Below, piece after piece: positions 37,905 through 46,952 of a stretch of DNA of 64,000 nucleotides. Positions within the stretch are counted from its first letter, which is position 1. The number at the start of each line of letters is the position of its first letter. A program made the position numbers and the translations under genes. The stretch comes from Pseudomonas shirazensis. Lineage in GTDB: Bacteria; Pseudomonadota; Gammaproteobacteria; Pseudomonadales; Pseudomonadaceae. The notes below the pieces were generated by a model. That model saw nothing but the letters and a program-made list of their open reading frames with translations. It had not been told where the DNA came from and ran no database searches. The stretch spans positions 1,749,001-1,813,000 of the forward strand of contig NZ_JABWRD020000001.1 of assembly GCF_014268785.2 (NCBI RefSeq). Reading direction: 5' to 3'.

Positions 37905-40226
37905 ATGCCACCCCACAGCAGCAACCTCCCCACCGCCCTGGCCCTGGCCCTGGCCCTCTTGGCCAGCAGCGCCAGCGCCGCCGAAAAAACCGCGCCAACC
38001 ATCCCCCCGGGCCCTCTGGCCCAAGCCCTGAGCACCTTCGCCGAACGCTCGGGCATCACCCTCTCCTTCTCCCCAGAAAACGTTCAAAACCTCACAACCC
38101 AAGGCACCCAGCCAGGCGGCACGCTCGACGAAGCCCTCGCCCGCCTGCTCCAGGGCACCAACCTTAGCCCGCACAAAACCCAGTCCGGCTACGTCATCCT
38201 GCCCACCGCGACCGACACCAGCCTGCAACTCGACCCCACCAACATCGACGCCAACGCCAGCCAAAGCGCCTTCGCCCCGGTCAGCGGCTACTACGCCAGC
38301 AACGCCAGCAGCGCAACCAAGACCGACCGCCCAATCCTTGAAACCGCGCAAAGCGTCAGTGTCGTCACCGCTGCGCAGATCGCCGACCGCAAGGTCGACC
38401 GCGTCGAAGACGCCGTCGCTTACACCGCCGGCGTGCGTGTGGGCAGCTCGGGGCTGGACCCGCGCTTTGACATGATCAGCGTGCGCGGTTTCGAAACCAC
38501 CATGTCCGCCGACTTCCTCGACGGCCTGCGCCAACCCGGCAGCGGCTGGCTGTCGCTGTACCAGACCGAAGCCTACAACCTGGAACGCATCGAAGTGGTC
38601 AAAGGCCCTGCTTCGGTGCTGTACGGCCAGATCAGCCCCGGCGGCATGGTCAACAGGGTCAGCAAGCGCCCGAGCCTGGACGCACGCAACGAAGTGCAGA
38701 TCCAGGCCGGCAACTACAACCACCAACAAGGCCAGTTCGACCTCGGCGGACGCTTGGACGAACAAGGCGACCTGCTCTACCGCGTGGTCGGTGTCTACCG
38801 CGATGCAGAAAACTACATCGAGCAACTGAACAACGACGTGCGCCTGATCGCGCCATCGCTGAGCTGGCAGATCGACCCCGACACCCGTCTCACCCTGCTC
38901 GCCCAATACCAGGAGCGTGAAACCGCCGGTTCACCGATGCTCTACCAGCAAGGCGAGCACCTGAGCAACTTCTGGCAGGGCGATGAATACTTCGACAAAC
39001 TCGAACAGCGCCAGTGGACCCTGGGTTACGAGTTCGAGCACATCCTCAACGACACCTTCACCTTCCAGCAAAACCTGCGCTACGGCCAGGTCGACACCAC
39101 CAACCAGTACATGCAGCCCTTCCAGGAGCGTGGCTCGGTGCTCGATCGACAAGCCGTCGGCGTCTACGAAAACATGACCTCGCTGTCGACCGACACCCGC
39201 CTGGTCAGCCGCTTCGATACCGGCAGCCTGCGCCACACCCTGGTCAGCGGCTGGGATTATGCCCTGCTTGAAACCGACCTGCTGTACGCCATGGGCCCCG
39301 GGCCTTCGATCGATCGCTACGCGCCCGACTACCACCAGCCGGTTGCGCGCCCGAACACGGCCTGGGCCGACGAGGACGGTCTGGAGCACCGCAGCGGCCT
39401 GTACCTGCAAGACCAGATCGAGATCGACCGCTGGCGCCTGTCGGCCGGGCTGCGCCGTGACAAGGTAGATGTTCGCCGCAGCAATCACCTCGCCGGCAGC
39501 AAGCGCAAGGACGACGACGCGGCCACCACCGGCTCGATCGGCGCGCTGTACCTGTTCGACAACGGTGTCGCGCCCTACGCCAGCTACGCCACCTCGTTTT
39601 TGCCACAGAGCAGCAGCCAGCCCGATGGCAGCCCCTACAAGGCCACTGAGGGCGAGCAATATGAGTTGGGCGTGAAGTACCAACCACCGGGCAGCTCGAC
39701 CCTGCTCACCGCCTCGCTGTACCACCTGACCCAGCAAAACGTGTTGACCCGCGACCTGGCCGACCCGACCCGCAGCATCGCCACCGGTGAGCAGACCTCC
39801 AAGGGCCTGGAGCTGGAAGCGGTATCCGACCTGAGCGAGCGCCTCAAGCTGACTGCCAGCTACAGCTACAACGATGCCGAGGTGACCAAGAGCAACGACG
39901 GCAATCAGGGCAAGCAACCGCTCAACGTGCCACGCCATCTGGCCTCGATGTGGCTCGACTACCGCTTGCCGTTCGGCCTCGGCCTGGGCGCGGGTGCGCG
40001 CTACACCGGCAGCAACTTCGGCGATGCCGCCAACACCCAGAAGAACGAGGGCTACACCCTGGTCGACGCTGGCGTGCACTACGACTTTGCCGGCGACCTG
40101 GACGGCGTGCGCCTGGGCTTCAACGCGCGCAACCTGCTCGACAAGCGCTACATCAATTGCCAGCAGGGTTACTGCTATCGCGGCGAGGCACGCAGCCTGG
40201 TCACCAGCCTCAGCTATCGCTGGTAA
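37905..40226 (+). CDS. TonB-dependent siderophore receptor with signalling domain (FecA/FoxA-like)
   Basis: A 773-residue outer-membrane receptor. A signal peptide (ALALALALLASSASA) is followed by an N-terminal secretin/STN signalling domain at about 30-100 (GPLAQALSTFAERSGITLSF and TLDEALARLLQGTNL). The plug has SVRGFETTMSADFLDGLRQP and ERIEVVKGPASVLYGQISPG, and a 22-strand barrel ends in the aromatic SLSYRW. Two cysteines (NCQQGYCYRGEAR) lie near the end, as in hydroxamate-siderophore receptors. The signalling domain fits the FecI/FecR pair upstream. The first 120 bases are C-rich (31 C, 16 G in 37921-37980). The ligand is unknown. Confidence 0.9.
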   Translation: MPPHSSNLPTALALALALLASSASAAEKTAPTIPPGPLAQALSTFAERSGITLSFSPENVQNLTTQGTQPGGTLDEALARLLQGTNLSPHKTQSGYVILPTATDTSLQLDPTNIDANASQSAFAPVSGYYASNASSATKTDRPILETAQSVSVVTAAQIADRKVDRVEDAVAYTAGVRVGSSGLDPRFDMISVRGFETTMSADFLDGLRQPGSGWLSLYQTEAYNLERIEVVKGPASVLYGQISPGGMVNRVSKRPSLDARNEVQIQAGNYNHQQGQFDLGGRLDEQGDLLYRVVGVYRDAENYIEQLNNDVRLIAPSLSWQIDPDTRLTLLAQYQERETAGSPMLYQQGEHLSNFWQGDEYFDKLEQRQWTLGYEFEHILNDTFTFQQNLRYGQVDTTNQYMQPFQERGSVLDRQAVGVYENMTSLSTDTRLVSRFDTGSLRHTLVSGWDYALLETDLLYAMGPGPSIDRYAPDYHQPVARPNTAWADEDGLEHRSGLYLQDQIEIDRWRLSAGLRRDKVDVRRSNHLAGSKRKDDDAATTGSIGALYLFDNGVAPYASYATSFLPQSSSQPDGSPYKATEGEQYELGVKYQPPGSSTLLTASLYHLTQQNVLTRDLADPTRSIATGEQTSKGLELEAVSDLSERLKLTASYSYNDAEVTKSNDGNQGKQPLNVPRHLASMWLDYRLPFGLGLGAGARYTGSNFGDAANTQKNEGYTLVDAGVHYDFAGDLDGVRLGFNARNLLDKRYINCQQGYCYRGEARSLVTSLSYRW

Positions 40227-40237
40227 GGAGAACACTG

Positions 40238-41071
40238 ATGATGCGCACACTGTGGATTTACCTGAGCGCCCTGTTTTTTGCCGGGCTGGCACACGCCGCG
40301 CCGGTGACACTGGACGGCACTGAACAATGGACGATGAAAAGCGCCCAAGGCCGCGAGTACCGGATCATGGTCAGCCTGCCGGAAGGCGATGTGCCGTGGA
40401 CCGGCGGCTACCCGGTGATCTACCTGCTCGACGGCAACGCGTACTTCCCGGCCTTCCATGCCGCCAAGCGCGCGCAGGAGCGCTTGCGCGGCTCGATTCT
40501 GGTGGCGATCGGTTATCCCAGTGATACCCCGCTGGACTTCGAGCGCCGCGCCTTCGACCTGTCTCCGCCGCAACCAGCCGAACGCAACGTGCCGCCGCAG
40601 GGCGGCCAGGACGTGTTTCTGGACTTCATCGAAAAGCGCCTGATGCCTGAGGTCAACAGCCGCTTCAAGGTCGATCAAGACCAACGCAGCCTGGTCGGGC
40701 ACTCGTTCGGTGGCATGTTCGCGGTGTATACCCTGTTCACCCGCCCGGCGCTGTTTCAGCATGCCGTGGCGATCAGCCCCAGCCTGTGGTGGCGGGACCG
40801 CTACTTGCTGGAACACGAGCGCACGTTCACCCAACGCGCCCATGCCGGGCAGATCGACCTCACCCACAGCAGCCTGAACCTGCTGATTGGTGATCGCGAG
40901 ATGCCCCAGGAGATCCAGGACGCGCGCTCGCTGCAGTTGCGCCTGGAGCAGCTGTCGCAGTACGGCCTGCGCAGTGATTTCCAGATCGAGCCAGGCGAAG
41001 ACCATATGTCGGCGCCATTTCGTGTTGCCCCGCGCGTGCTCGACGAACTGATGAGCACACGTCGCTACTAA
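40238..41071 (+). CDS. Exported alpha/beta hydrolase, ferri-siderophore esterase (IroE/BesA-like)
   Basis: A 277-residue exported hydrolase with the signal peptide MMRTLWIYLSALFFAGLAHA. The nucleophile elbow is GHSFGGMFAVYTL and YPVIYLLDGNAYFP opens the core. Later parts, LFQHAVAISPSLWWRDRYLL and LLIGDREMPQEIQ, are typical of the IroE/Fes-like esterase family (DUF/esterase D group), and the catalytic His is expected in EPGEDHMSAPF. It starts 11 bases after the receptor gene with AAGGAG upstream, so it is in its operon and probably breaks down the imported siderophore to release iron. The receptor-hydrolase pair suggests an ester-type siderophore. Confidence 0.85.
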   Translation: MMRTLWIYLSALFFAGLAHAAPVTLDGTEQWTMKSAQGREYRIMVSLPEGDVPWTGGYPVIYLLDGNAYFPAFHAAKRAQERLRGSILVAIGYPSDTPLDFERRAFDLSPPQPAERNVPPQGGQDVFLDFIEKRLMPEVNSRFKVDQDQRSLVGHSFGGMFAVYTLFTRPALFQHAVAISPSLWWRDRYLLEHERTFTQRAHAGQIDLTHSSLNLLIGDREMPQEIQDARSLQLRLEQLSQYGLRSDFQIEPGEDHMSAPFRVAPRVLDELMSTRRY

Positions 41072-41569
41072 CCGACCGACATCACCCAAAGTGGCGCACC
41101 AACACAGTGCGCCAGATCCAAGGCGCACCCCGCTGGCGCATTGCATCCATGACATAAAAATGTCGTAAATGGTCGACATCTTCGCGATTTACACCCATCT
41201 ACAGACGCCAACGTTTGCGTCTGGCCCGCCTCATAACGAAAGTGACCGGCGGGTCACCTTTTTATCACCTACTCTCCTACACTCGAATCCGGCCCGCCAT
41301 TTGCTCTGTCTTCAAGTGACGCAAATAAGTCGAACTTTTCAAAACGGCGGTGGGTCAGCAAGTAAGTAGGCCAGGCAAAGGTAAAAACCCAGCCCTGGTC
41401 AAGCCATCCCGGACTGATCGACCGCCTTTGGCAAGTACGCTGATTGCGCAGTGCCCGCGCGCACGTTCAGGAGCATGGATAGCACTACACCGTTTAGACC
41501 AGAGAGAACCCAACACGAAGCAATGCGACGGGTGCCAGCCACCCGACCAGATTAGGGACGGAGAGAAGA
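41072..41569. promoter_or_regulatory. Long leader before glgA
   Basis: This 498-base region has no supported gene. It holds an inverted repeat TGGCGCA/TGCGCCA (41092-41114), a GACAT-aaaa-ATGTC motif (41151-41164), the terminator at 41241 and, after it, CTACACT at 41277-41283, similar to the RpoS-type -10. The glgA ATG at 41570 has GGAGAGAAGA upstream, with over 280 bases of untranslated leader if the CTACACT site is used. Confidence 0.55.
41241..41263 (+). terminator. Rho-independent terminator between the esterase and glgA
   Basis: GTGACC-ggcg-GGTCAC (41242-41257) is a 6-bp stem followed by CTTTTT (41258-41263). It probably ends transcription from the receptor-esterase operon, or acts as an attenuator in the glgA leader. 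Confidence 0.65.
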
Positions 41570-43129
41570 ATGATCAGTGCCGCTGTCGAGCCACACGCAA
41601 GTAGTTTCAACCCGAACAACCGCGAGCCGCTGCAGATGGAGCGCGGGACGGCAGGCAAGGCACCTGGCGCAGAGCGCCAGAACAACCCGAACAAGCGCAA
41701 GGTTCTCTTTGTTACTTCGGAATTCGCCGATCTGGTCAAGACCGGCGGCCTGGGCGATGTGTCTGCCGCACTGCCGCGGGCCATGGCTCACTTGCACGAT
41801 GTGCGGGTGCTGATCCCCGGCTACCCGCAGGTGGTCGACAGCGACTACCCGATCCATATCGTTGGTGAACTCGGCGGCCACGCTGCTCTGCCGCCGTGCA
41901 AGATCGGCCGCATGGACCTGCCCGATGGCCTGGTCATCTATGTGCTGATCTGCCCGGAACTGTATGAGCGTGAAGGCTCGCCCTACGGCGCCAACAACGG
42001 GCGCGATTGGCCGGACAACCATATTCGCTTCGCCCGCCTCGGCTTGGCCGCAGCAGAAATCGCTGCTGGCGAGGGCCTGGCACACTGGACCCCGGAACTG
42101 GTCCACGCCCACGACTGGCCGGCTGGCCTGGCACCGGCGTACATGCACTGGCGCGGTCTGAAGACACCGACTCTGTTCACCATCCACAACCTGGCCTATC
42201 AGGGCGTGTACAACCGTGGCTGCAGCCCGGAGCTGGCGATCCCTGATCACGCCATGCAGCAGGAGGGCATGGAGTTCTACGGCAAGCTGTCGTTCCTCAA
42301 GGCCGGCCTGGCTTATTCCAGCCACATCACCACGGTCAGCGCCACTTACGCCAAGGAAATCACCACCCCCGAGTTCGGTTGTGGCCTGGACGGCTTCCTT
42401 GCCAGCAAGGCGCAACAGGGCTTGCTTGGTGGCATTCCCAATGGCATCGACGAAAGCTGGGATTCGGCGACCGACAAGCACCTGGTGCACAACTTCAGCA
42501 TCAACGACTGGGACGGCAAGGCGCGCAATGCCGCGCAGGTCCGCGAGCTGTTCGAACTCGAGCCATCCGACGGCCCGCTGTTCGCGGTGGTCTCGCGGCT
42601 GGTGTTCCAGAAAGGTCTCGACCTGACCTTGGCCGTTGCCGACTTCATCGTCGAGCAAGGCGGTCAGATTGCGATCATCGGCCGCGGCGAGCCAGAAGAA
42701 GAACAAGCCATGCGCGAGCTGGCTCTGCGTCACCCAGGCCGTATCGGCGTGCGCATTGGCTTCAACGAAACCGACGCCCGGCGCATGTTCGCCGGCAGCG
42801 ATTTCCTGCTGATGCCATCGCGTTACGAACCCTGCGGCTTGAGCCAGATGTACGCCCAGCGCTTCGGTTCGCTGCCGGTGGCGCGCAATACCGGCGGCCT
42901 GGCCGACACCATCGATAATGGTGTCACCGGTTTCCTGTTCAACGAATCCACCGTCGACAGCTACCGCGAGGCGCTGAGCCGCGCCTTCTATATCTATGGC
43001 AAGAAAGACCTGTTGCATGCCATGCGCTGCCTGTCGATGACCCAGCCATTCAACTGGTGTCAGGCGGTCGAACCCTATGCGCACCTTTATGAAGATCTGG
43101 TCAAACAGGTCCAGCTGAGCAATTACTGA
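41570..43129 (+). CDS. glgA: Glycogen synthase
   Basis: A 519-residue GT5 glycosyltransferase, which extends alpha-1,4-glucan from a nucleotide-glucose donor. The donor-binding motif KTGGLGDVSAALPRAM lies after an N-terminal extension of about 43 residues. The second half has the retaining-GT motifs FAVVSRLVFQKGLDLTLAVA and PSRYEPCGLSQMYAQRFGSL. E. coli GlgA is 477 residues, and the extra part is the polar N-terminal stretch. No glgC lies in the window, so the donor may come from elsewhere or differ. It heads a rightward gene set, 14 bases before treZ. Confidence 0.94.
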   Translation: MISAAVEPHASSFNPNNREPLQMERGTAGKAPGAERQNNPNKRKVLFVTSEFADLVKTGGLGDVSAALPRAMAHLHDVRVLIPGYPQVVDSDYPIHIVGELGGHAALPPCKIGRMDLPDGLVIYVLICPELYEREGSPYGANNGRDWPDNHIRFARLGLAAAEIAAGEGLAHWTPELVHAHDWPAGLAPAYMHWRGLKTPTLFTIHNLAYQGVYNRGCSPELAIPDHAMQQEGMEFYGKLSFLKAGLAYSSHITTVSATYAKEITTPEFGCGLDGFLASKAQQGLLGGIPNGIDESWDSATDKHLVHNFSINDWDGKARNAAQVRELFELEPSDGPLFAVVSRLVFQKGLDLTLAVADFIVEQGGQIAIIGRGEPEEEQAMRELALRHPGRIGVRIGFNETDARRMFAGSDFLLMPSRYEPCGLSQMYAQRFGSLPVARNTGGLADTIDNGVTGFLFNESTVDSYREALSRAFYIYGKKDLLHAMRCLSMTQPFNWCQAVEPYAHLYEDLVKQVQLSNY

Positions 43130-43143
43130 TCGGAGTTACGAAG

Positions 43144-44886
43144 ATGCACAGACATGGCGCACACATGTTGGACGCCACGTCGGCGCGCTTCGCCCTCTGG
43201 GCGCCGGATGCGCGCAGCGTGAGCCTGCAACTGCAAGACCAACCTGAAATCCTCATGCAGCGTGACAGCGATGGCTGGTTCAGCATCGATGTCGCCTGCC
43301 CGCCCGGCAGCCGTTATCGCTATCGGGTCAACGCTGAACTGGAAGTGGCCGACCCGGCCTCGCGCTATCAGCCCGAGGGCGTACACGGCCCCAGCCAACT
43401 GGTCGAACTTGCTGCATACCCCTGGCTGCACCCGTGGCAGGGCCGGCCCTGGCATGAAGCAGTTATCCAGGAGGTGCACGTCGGCCTGCTGGACGGCTAC
43501 GCCGGCGTCGCCGGGCAACTGCCGCGGCTGGCTGAGCTGGGCGTAACTGCCATCGAATTGATGCCCTTGGGGCAGTTCCCAGGCGAGCGTAACTGGGGCT
43601 ACGACGGCGTGCTGCCGTTCGCTCCACAGCACAATTACGGCAGCCCGCAGCAGTTGTGTGCACTGGTTGATAAAGCCCATGGCCATGGCCTGATGGTTAT
43701 GGTCGATGTGGTCTACAACCACTTCGGCCCGGACGGCAACTACCTGCACGCCTACGCTGACCCGTTTTTCCGCGAAGACCGGCAGACGCCATGGGGCGCC
43801 GCGATTGATTTTCGCAAGCCCGAGGTGCGCGAGTACTTTATCCAGAACGCTCTGATGTGGCTGTGTGACTACCGCATTGACGGCCTGCGCCTGGATGCGG
43901 TGCATGCTATCGACCAACCGGATTTTCTACTCGAACTGGCCGCCCGGGTGCGTGCTGCAGTAGAGCCGGGACGACAGGTCTGGCTGGTACTGGAAAACGA
44001 GCACAATCAGGCCGACCTGCTCGAACAGGGCTTCGACGCGCAGTGGAACGACGATGGCCACAACGCCTTGCACGTGCTGCTGACCGACGAAGTGGAAGGG
44101 TATTACGAAGACTACAAGGACCGTCCAGTTGAAAAGCTCGCTCGCTGCCTGAGCGAGGGGTTCGTGTTCCAAGGGCAGAACACTCGCCACGGCACCCCGC
44201 GTGGTGAACCCAGCGGGCATCTGCCGCCGACCTCGTTCGTGCTGTTTTTGCAGAACCACGACCAGATCGGCAACCGCGCCATGGGCGAGCGCCTGACCCG
44301 CCTCTGCCCGCCGCAGGCGCTGCGTGCCGCAACCGGGCTGTTGCTGCTGTCGCCGATGATCCCGTTGCTGTTCATGGGCGATGAAGAAGGCAGCTGTCAG
44401 CCGTTCGTGTTCTTCACCGACTTCCATGACGAACTGGCCGATGCAGTACGTGAGGGGCGCCGCGGCGAGTTTGCCCACTTCGCCGCATTTGCCAACCCCG
44501 ATACCCGCGCCAAGATCCCCGACCCGAACGCCGCCGCGACCTTCAGCGCCTCACGGCTCGATGGCCAGCAAGTACTGGCCGGCTGGCACGGCTTGTACCA
44601 GCAACTGCTGCAACTGCGCGCTCGGCATATCGTCCCGCACTTGCCCGGCACCCGCGCCCTGGGCTGCGAAGTGCTCGGCGACAAGGCCGTCAGCGCGCGC
44701 TGGCAGTTGGGCAACGGCAGCGAGCTGCGCATCGACCTCAACCTGGGCGGTACTGCCGTCAACGCCAACCTGCCCGCCGCCCGCTGGCGCCTGTTCGACA
44801 CTGGCGCCGATGCCCACCCTGACACTTCCCTGACCGCGCACAGTTGCGTGGTCAGCCTGATCCCTTCTGGCCTGGAACCATCATGA
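43144..44886 (+). CDS. treZ: Malto-oligosyltrehalose trehalohydrolase
   Basis: A 580-residue GH13 enzyme that releases trehalose from the malto-oligosyl trehalose made by TreY. The N-terminal CBM48-like domain (TSARFALWAPDARSVSLQLQ) precedes the TIM barrel. Catalytic residues are seen at Asp251 (DGLRLDAVHAID), Glu284 (WLVLENEHNQ) and Asp373 (LQNHDQIGNR). The FMGDEEG motif is also in place. It starts 14 bases after glgA with GGAG upstream, and its stop overlaps the malQ start by 4 bases, so glgA-treZ-malQ-treY form one coupled operon. Confidence 0.94.
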   Translation: MHRHGAHMLDATSARFALWAPDARSVSLQLQDQPEILMQRDSDGWFSIDVACPPGSRYRYRVNAELEVADPASRYQPEGVHGPSQLVELAAYPWLHPWQGRPWHEAVIQEVHVGLLDGYAGVAGQLPRLAELGVTAIELMPLGQFPGERNWGYDGVLPFAPQHNYGSPQQLCALVDKAHGHGLMVMVDVVYNHFGPDGNYLHAYADPFFREDRQTPWGAAIDFRKPEVREYFIQNALMWLCDYRIDGLRLDAVHAIDQPDFLLELAARVRAAVEPGRQVWLVLENEHNQADLLEQGFDAQWNDDGHNALHVLLTDEVEGYYEDYKDRPVEKLARCLSEGFVFQGQNTRHGTPRGEPSGHLPPTSFVLFLQNHDQIGNRAMGERLTRLCPPQALRAATGLLLLSPMIPLLFMGDEEGSCQPFVFFTDFHDELADAVREGRRGEFAHFAAFANPDTRAKIPDPNAAATFSASRLDGQQVLAGWHGLYQQLLQLRARHIVPHLPGTRALGCEVLGDKAVSARWQLGNGSELRIDLNLGGTAVNANLPAARWRLFDTGADAHPDTSLTAHSCVVSLIPSGLEPS

Positions 44887-46952
44887 GCGACTCGCCCCTG
44901 CACCAATTGGCCGCTCGGGCCGGCCTGGCCCGAGACTGGATAGACGCCAACAACCGCCCGCAACAGGTCAGTGACGAGGTCCTGCGCCAGGTCCTGGCCG
45001 GCCTCGGCCACCCTGCTGACGATAATGCCGCGATCATTGCCAGCCTGCGTGATCTGGAACACGCCGAAGACGGCGAGCACCTGCCGCCGCTGTTGACCTG
45101 CGAGGTCGACCAGGCGCTGTCGCTGGTGCATTACTTCCCGGCGGGCAGCGCTGTGCAGTGCGTGCTTGAAAACGGCGACCCGCTCGAGCTGCAACTGGAC
45201 GAGCAGGCGCGCCTGCCGGGCACCCTGCCGCTTGGTTACCATCAACTGCAGATCGAGCAGCGCGAGTTCACCGTGGCGGTCTGCCCGCCGCGCTGTTACA
45301 GCCTTGAACAAGCCGTTGACGAGCCGCCTGCGCGGCTGTGGGGCCTGGCCGCTCAGTTGTACAGCCTGCGCCGGGAAGGTGGCGGCGGTTACGGCGATTG
45401 CATGGCCTTGGAGCAACTCGCCCGAAGCGCTGCCGAGCGCGGTGCCGACGCCATCGCGATCAGCCCCATCCATGCCTTGAGCCTCGCCGATCAGCAGCAC
45501 TTCAGCCCCTACTCGCCTTCCAGCCGGCTCCAGCTCAACAGCCTCTATGCCAGCCCCGCCACCGTCCTCGGTGAGCGCGCGGTGCGCCTCGCTGTGGAAG
45601 CCTGCCTGTTGCAGCCAACCCTCGATGCACTTGAGCAGGAGCCGCTGGTCAACTGGCCGGTGGCCGCCGACGCGCAACAGCGCGTGCTGGAAGTCCTCTA
45701 CAAAGACTTCAATCAGGGCAATCATCCGCTGCGTGATGACTTTGACAGTTTCTGCGCAGCGGCCGGCGAGCCACTGACGATGCATTGCCGCTTCGAGCTG
45801 CTGCAGGCCGAAGCTGTTGCCCAAGGCCTTGGCAGCGACTGGCGTAACTGGCCGCCGGCCTGGCAAGACCCCCACCACCCTGAAGTCGAAGCACTGGCCG
45901 CCACACATCCGTCGCGGGTGGAGTTTCATGCCTTTTGTCAGTGGCTGACTGAGCGCAGCCTGCAACGCGCACAACAGGCGGCAGTTGCCGGCGGCATGGC
46001 CATCGGCCTGATCGCTGACCTCGCCGTGGGTGCGGACGGTGCCGGCAGCCAGGCCTGGAGCCGACAGGATGAACTGCTGGCCAGTCTGACCGTCGGCGCA
46101 CCGCCGGATATTCTCAATCGCTCGGGGCAAGACTGGGGCATCAGTGCATTCTCCCCGGAGGGCCTCAAGCGCAACGGCTACCGCGCCTTTATCGAAATGC
46201 TGCGGGCCAACCTGGCACATGCCGGCGGCCTGCGCATCGATCACGTCATGGGCCTGCGCCGGCTGTGGCTGATCCCCAACGGCGCCAAACCCAGCGAGGG
46301 CGCGTACCTGAATTTCCCGTTCGACGACCTGCTGCGCCTGCTGGCGCTGGAATCGGTCAAGCATGAGGCGGTGATCCTTGGCGAAGACCTTGGCACGGTG
46401 CCCGACGGCCTGCGCGAAACCATGGCGAGCAAGGCCCTGCTGGGCATGCGCGTACTGCCTTTCGAGCAGCACTCGACCGGCCACTTCAAGGCGGTCCTGG
46501 ACTGGCCGGACGACGCCATGGCGACCACCGGCACCCATGACCTGGCGCCCCTCGCCGGCTGGCTGCAAAGCCGCGATATCGACTGGAGCCATCGTTTGCA
46601 GTTGCTCGATGCCGCCGCAGAGCTGCACTGGCGTCACGACCGGCAAAAAGAGTGCGACGGCCTGCGCCGCCTGCTGGAAAGCAACTACGGCTCGCTGCCC
46701 GGTAATGACGAGTTGATTGACGCGGCTATCCGCTTTGTCGGCCATACCCGCGCGCCGCTGGTACTGATCCCGCTGGAAGACCTGCTTGGCAGCGATGAGC
46801 AGCCCAACCTGCCCGGCACTACCGAAGGCCACCCCAACTGGCGGCGGCGTTTTACCAAGCCTGTGACTGAATTACTCGATGACGAAGACGCTGCACGGCG
46901 TTTGGAACTGCTGGCGCAAGCCCGCGAGCAAGCTTGGGAGCGTGACCAATGA
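44883..46952 (+). CDS. malQ: 4-alpha-glucanotransferase (amylomaltase)
   Basis: A 689-residue GH77 enzyme that transfers maltodextrin chains, producing glucose and longer oligomers and so keeping chains long enough for TreY. GH77 signatures are present: PYSPSSRLQLNSLY, Asp453 in LRIDHVMGLRRLW (nucleophile), Glu501 in LGEDLGTVPDGLRE (acid/base) and Asp553 in TGTHDLAPLAGW. The start ATG at 44883 overlaps the treZ stop (ATGA), and the stop overlaps treY in the same way. A longer frame upstream exists but lies in treZ. Confidence 0.93.
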   Translation: MSDSPLHQLAARAGLARDWIDANNRPQQVSDEVLRQVLAGLGHPADDNAAIIASLRDLEHAEDGEHLPPLLTCEVDQALSLVHYFPAGSAVQCVLENGDPLELQLDEQARLPGTLPLGYHQLQIEQREFTVAVCPPRCYSLEQAVDEPPARLWGLAAQLYSLRREGGGGYGDCMALEQLARSAAERGADAIAISPIHALSLADQQHFSPYSPSSRLQLNSLYASPATVLGERAVRLAVEACLLQPTLDALEQEPLVNWPVAADAQQRVLEVLYKDFNQGNHPLRDDFDSFCAAAGEPLTMHCRFELLQAEAVAQGLGSDWRNWPPAWQDPHHPEVEALAATHPSRVEFHAFCQWLTERSLQRAQQAAVAGGMAIGLIADLAVGADGAGSQAWSRQDELLASLTVGAPPDILNRSGQDWGISAFSPEGLKRNGYRAFIEMLRANLAHAGGLRIDHVMGLRRLWLIPNGAKPSEGAYLNFPFDDLLRLLALESVKHEAVILGEDLGTVPDGLRETMASKALLGMRVLPFEQHSTGHFKAVLDWPDDAMATTGTHDLAPLAGWLQSRDIDWSHRLQLLDAAAELHWRHDRQKECDGLRRLLESNYGSLPGNDELIDAAIRFVGHTRAPLVLIPLEDLLGSDEQPNLPGTTEGHPNWRRRFTKPVTELLDDEDAARRLELLAQAREQAWERDQ

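Noticed and set aside
44397..46832. Very long open frame (811 codons) on the minus strand opposite malQ
   Set aside because: It mirrors the GC-rich codon pattern of malQ and lacks a recognisable domain or ribosome-binding site; malQ on the plus strand is certain.
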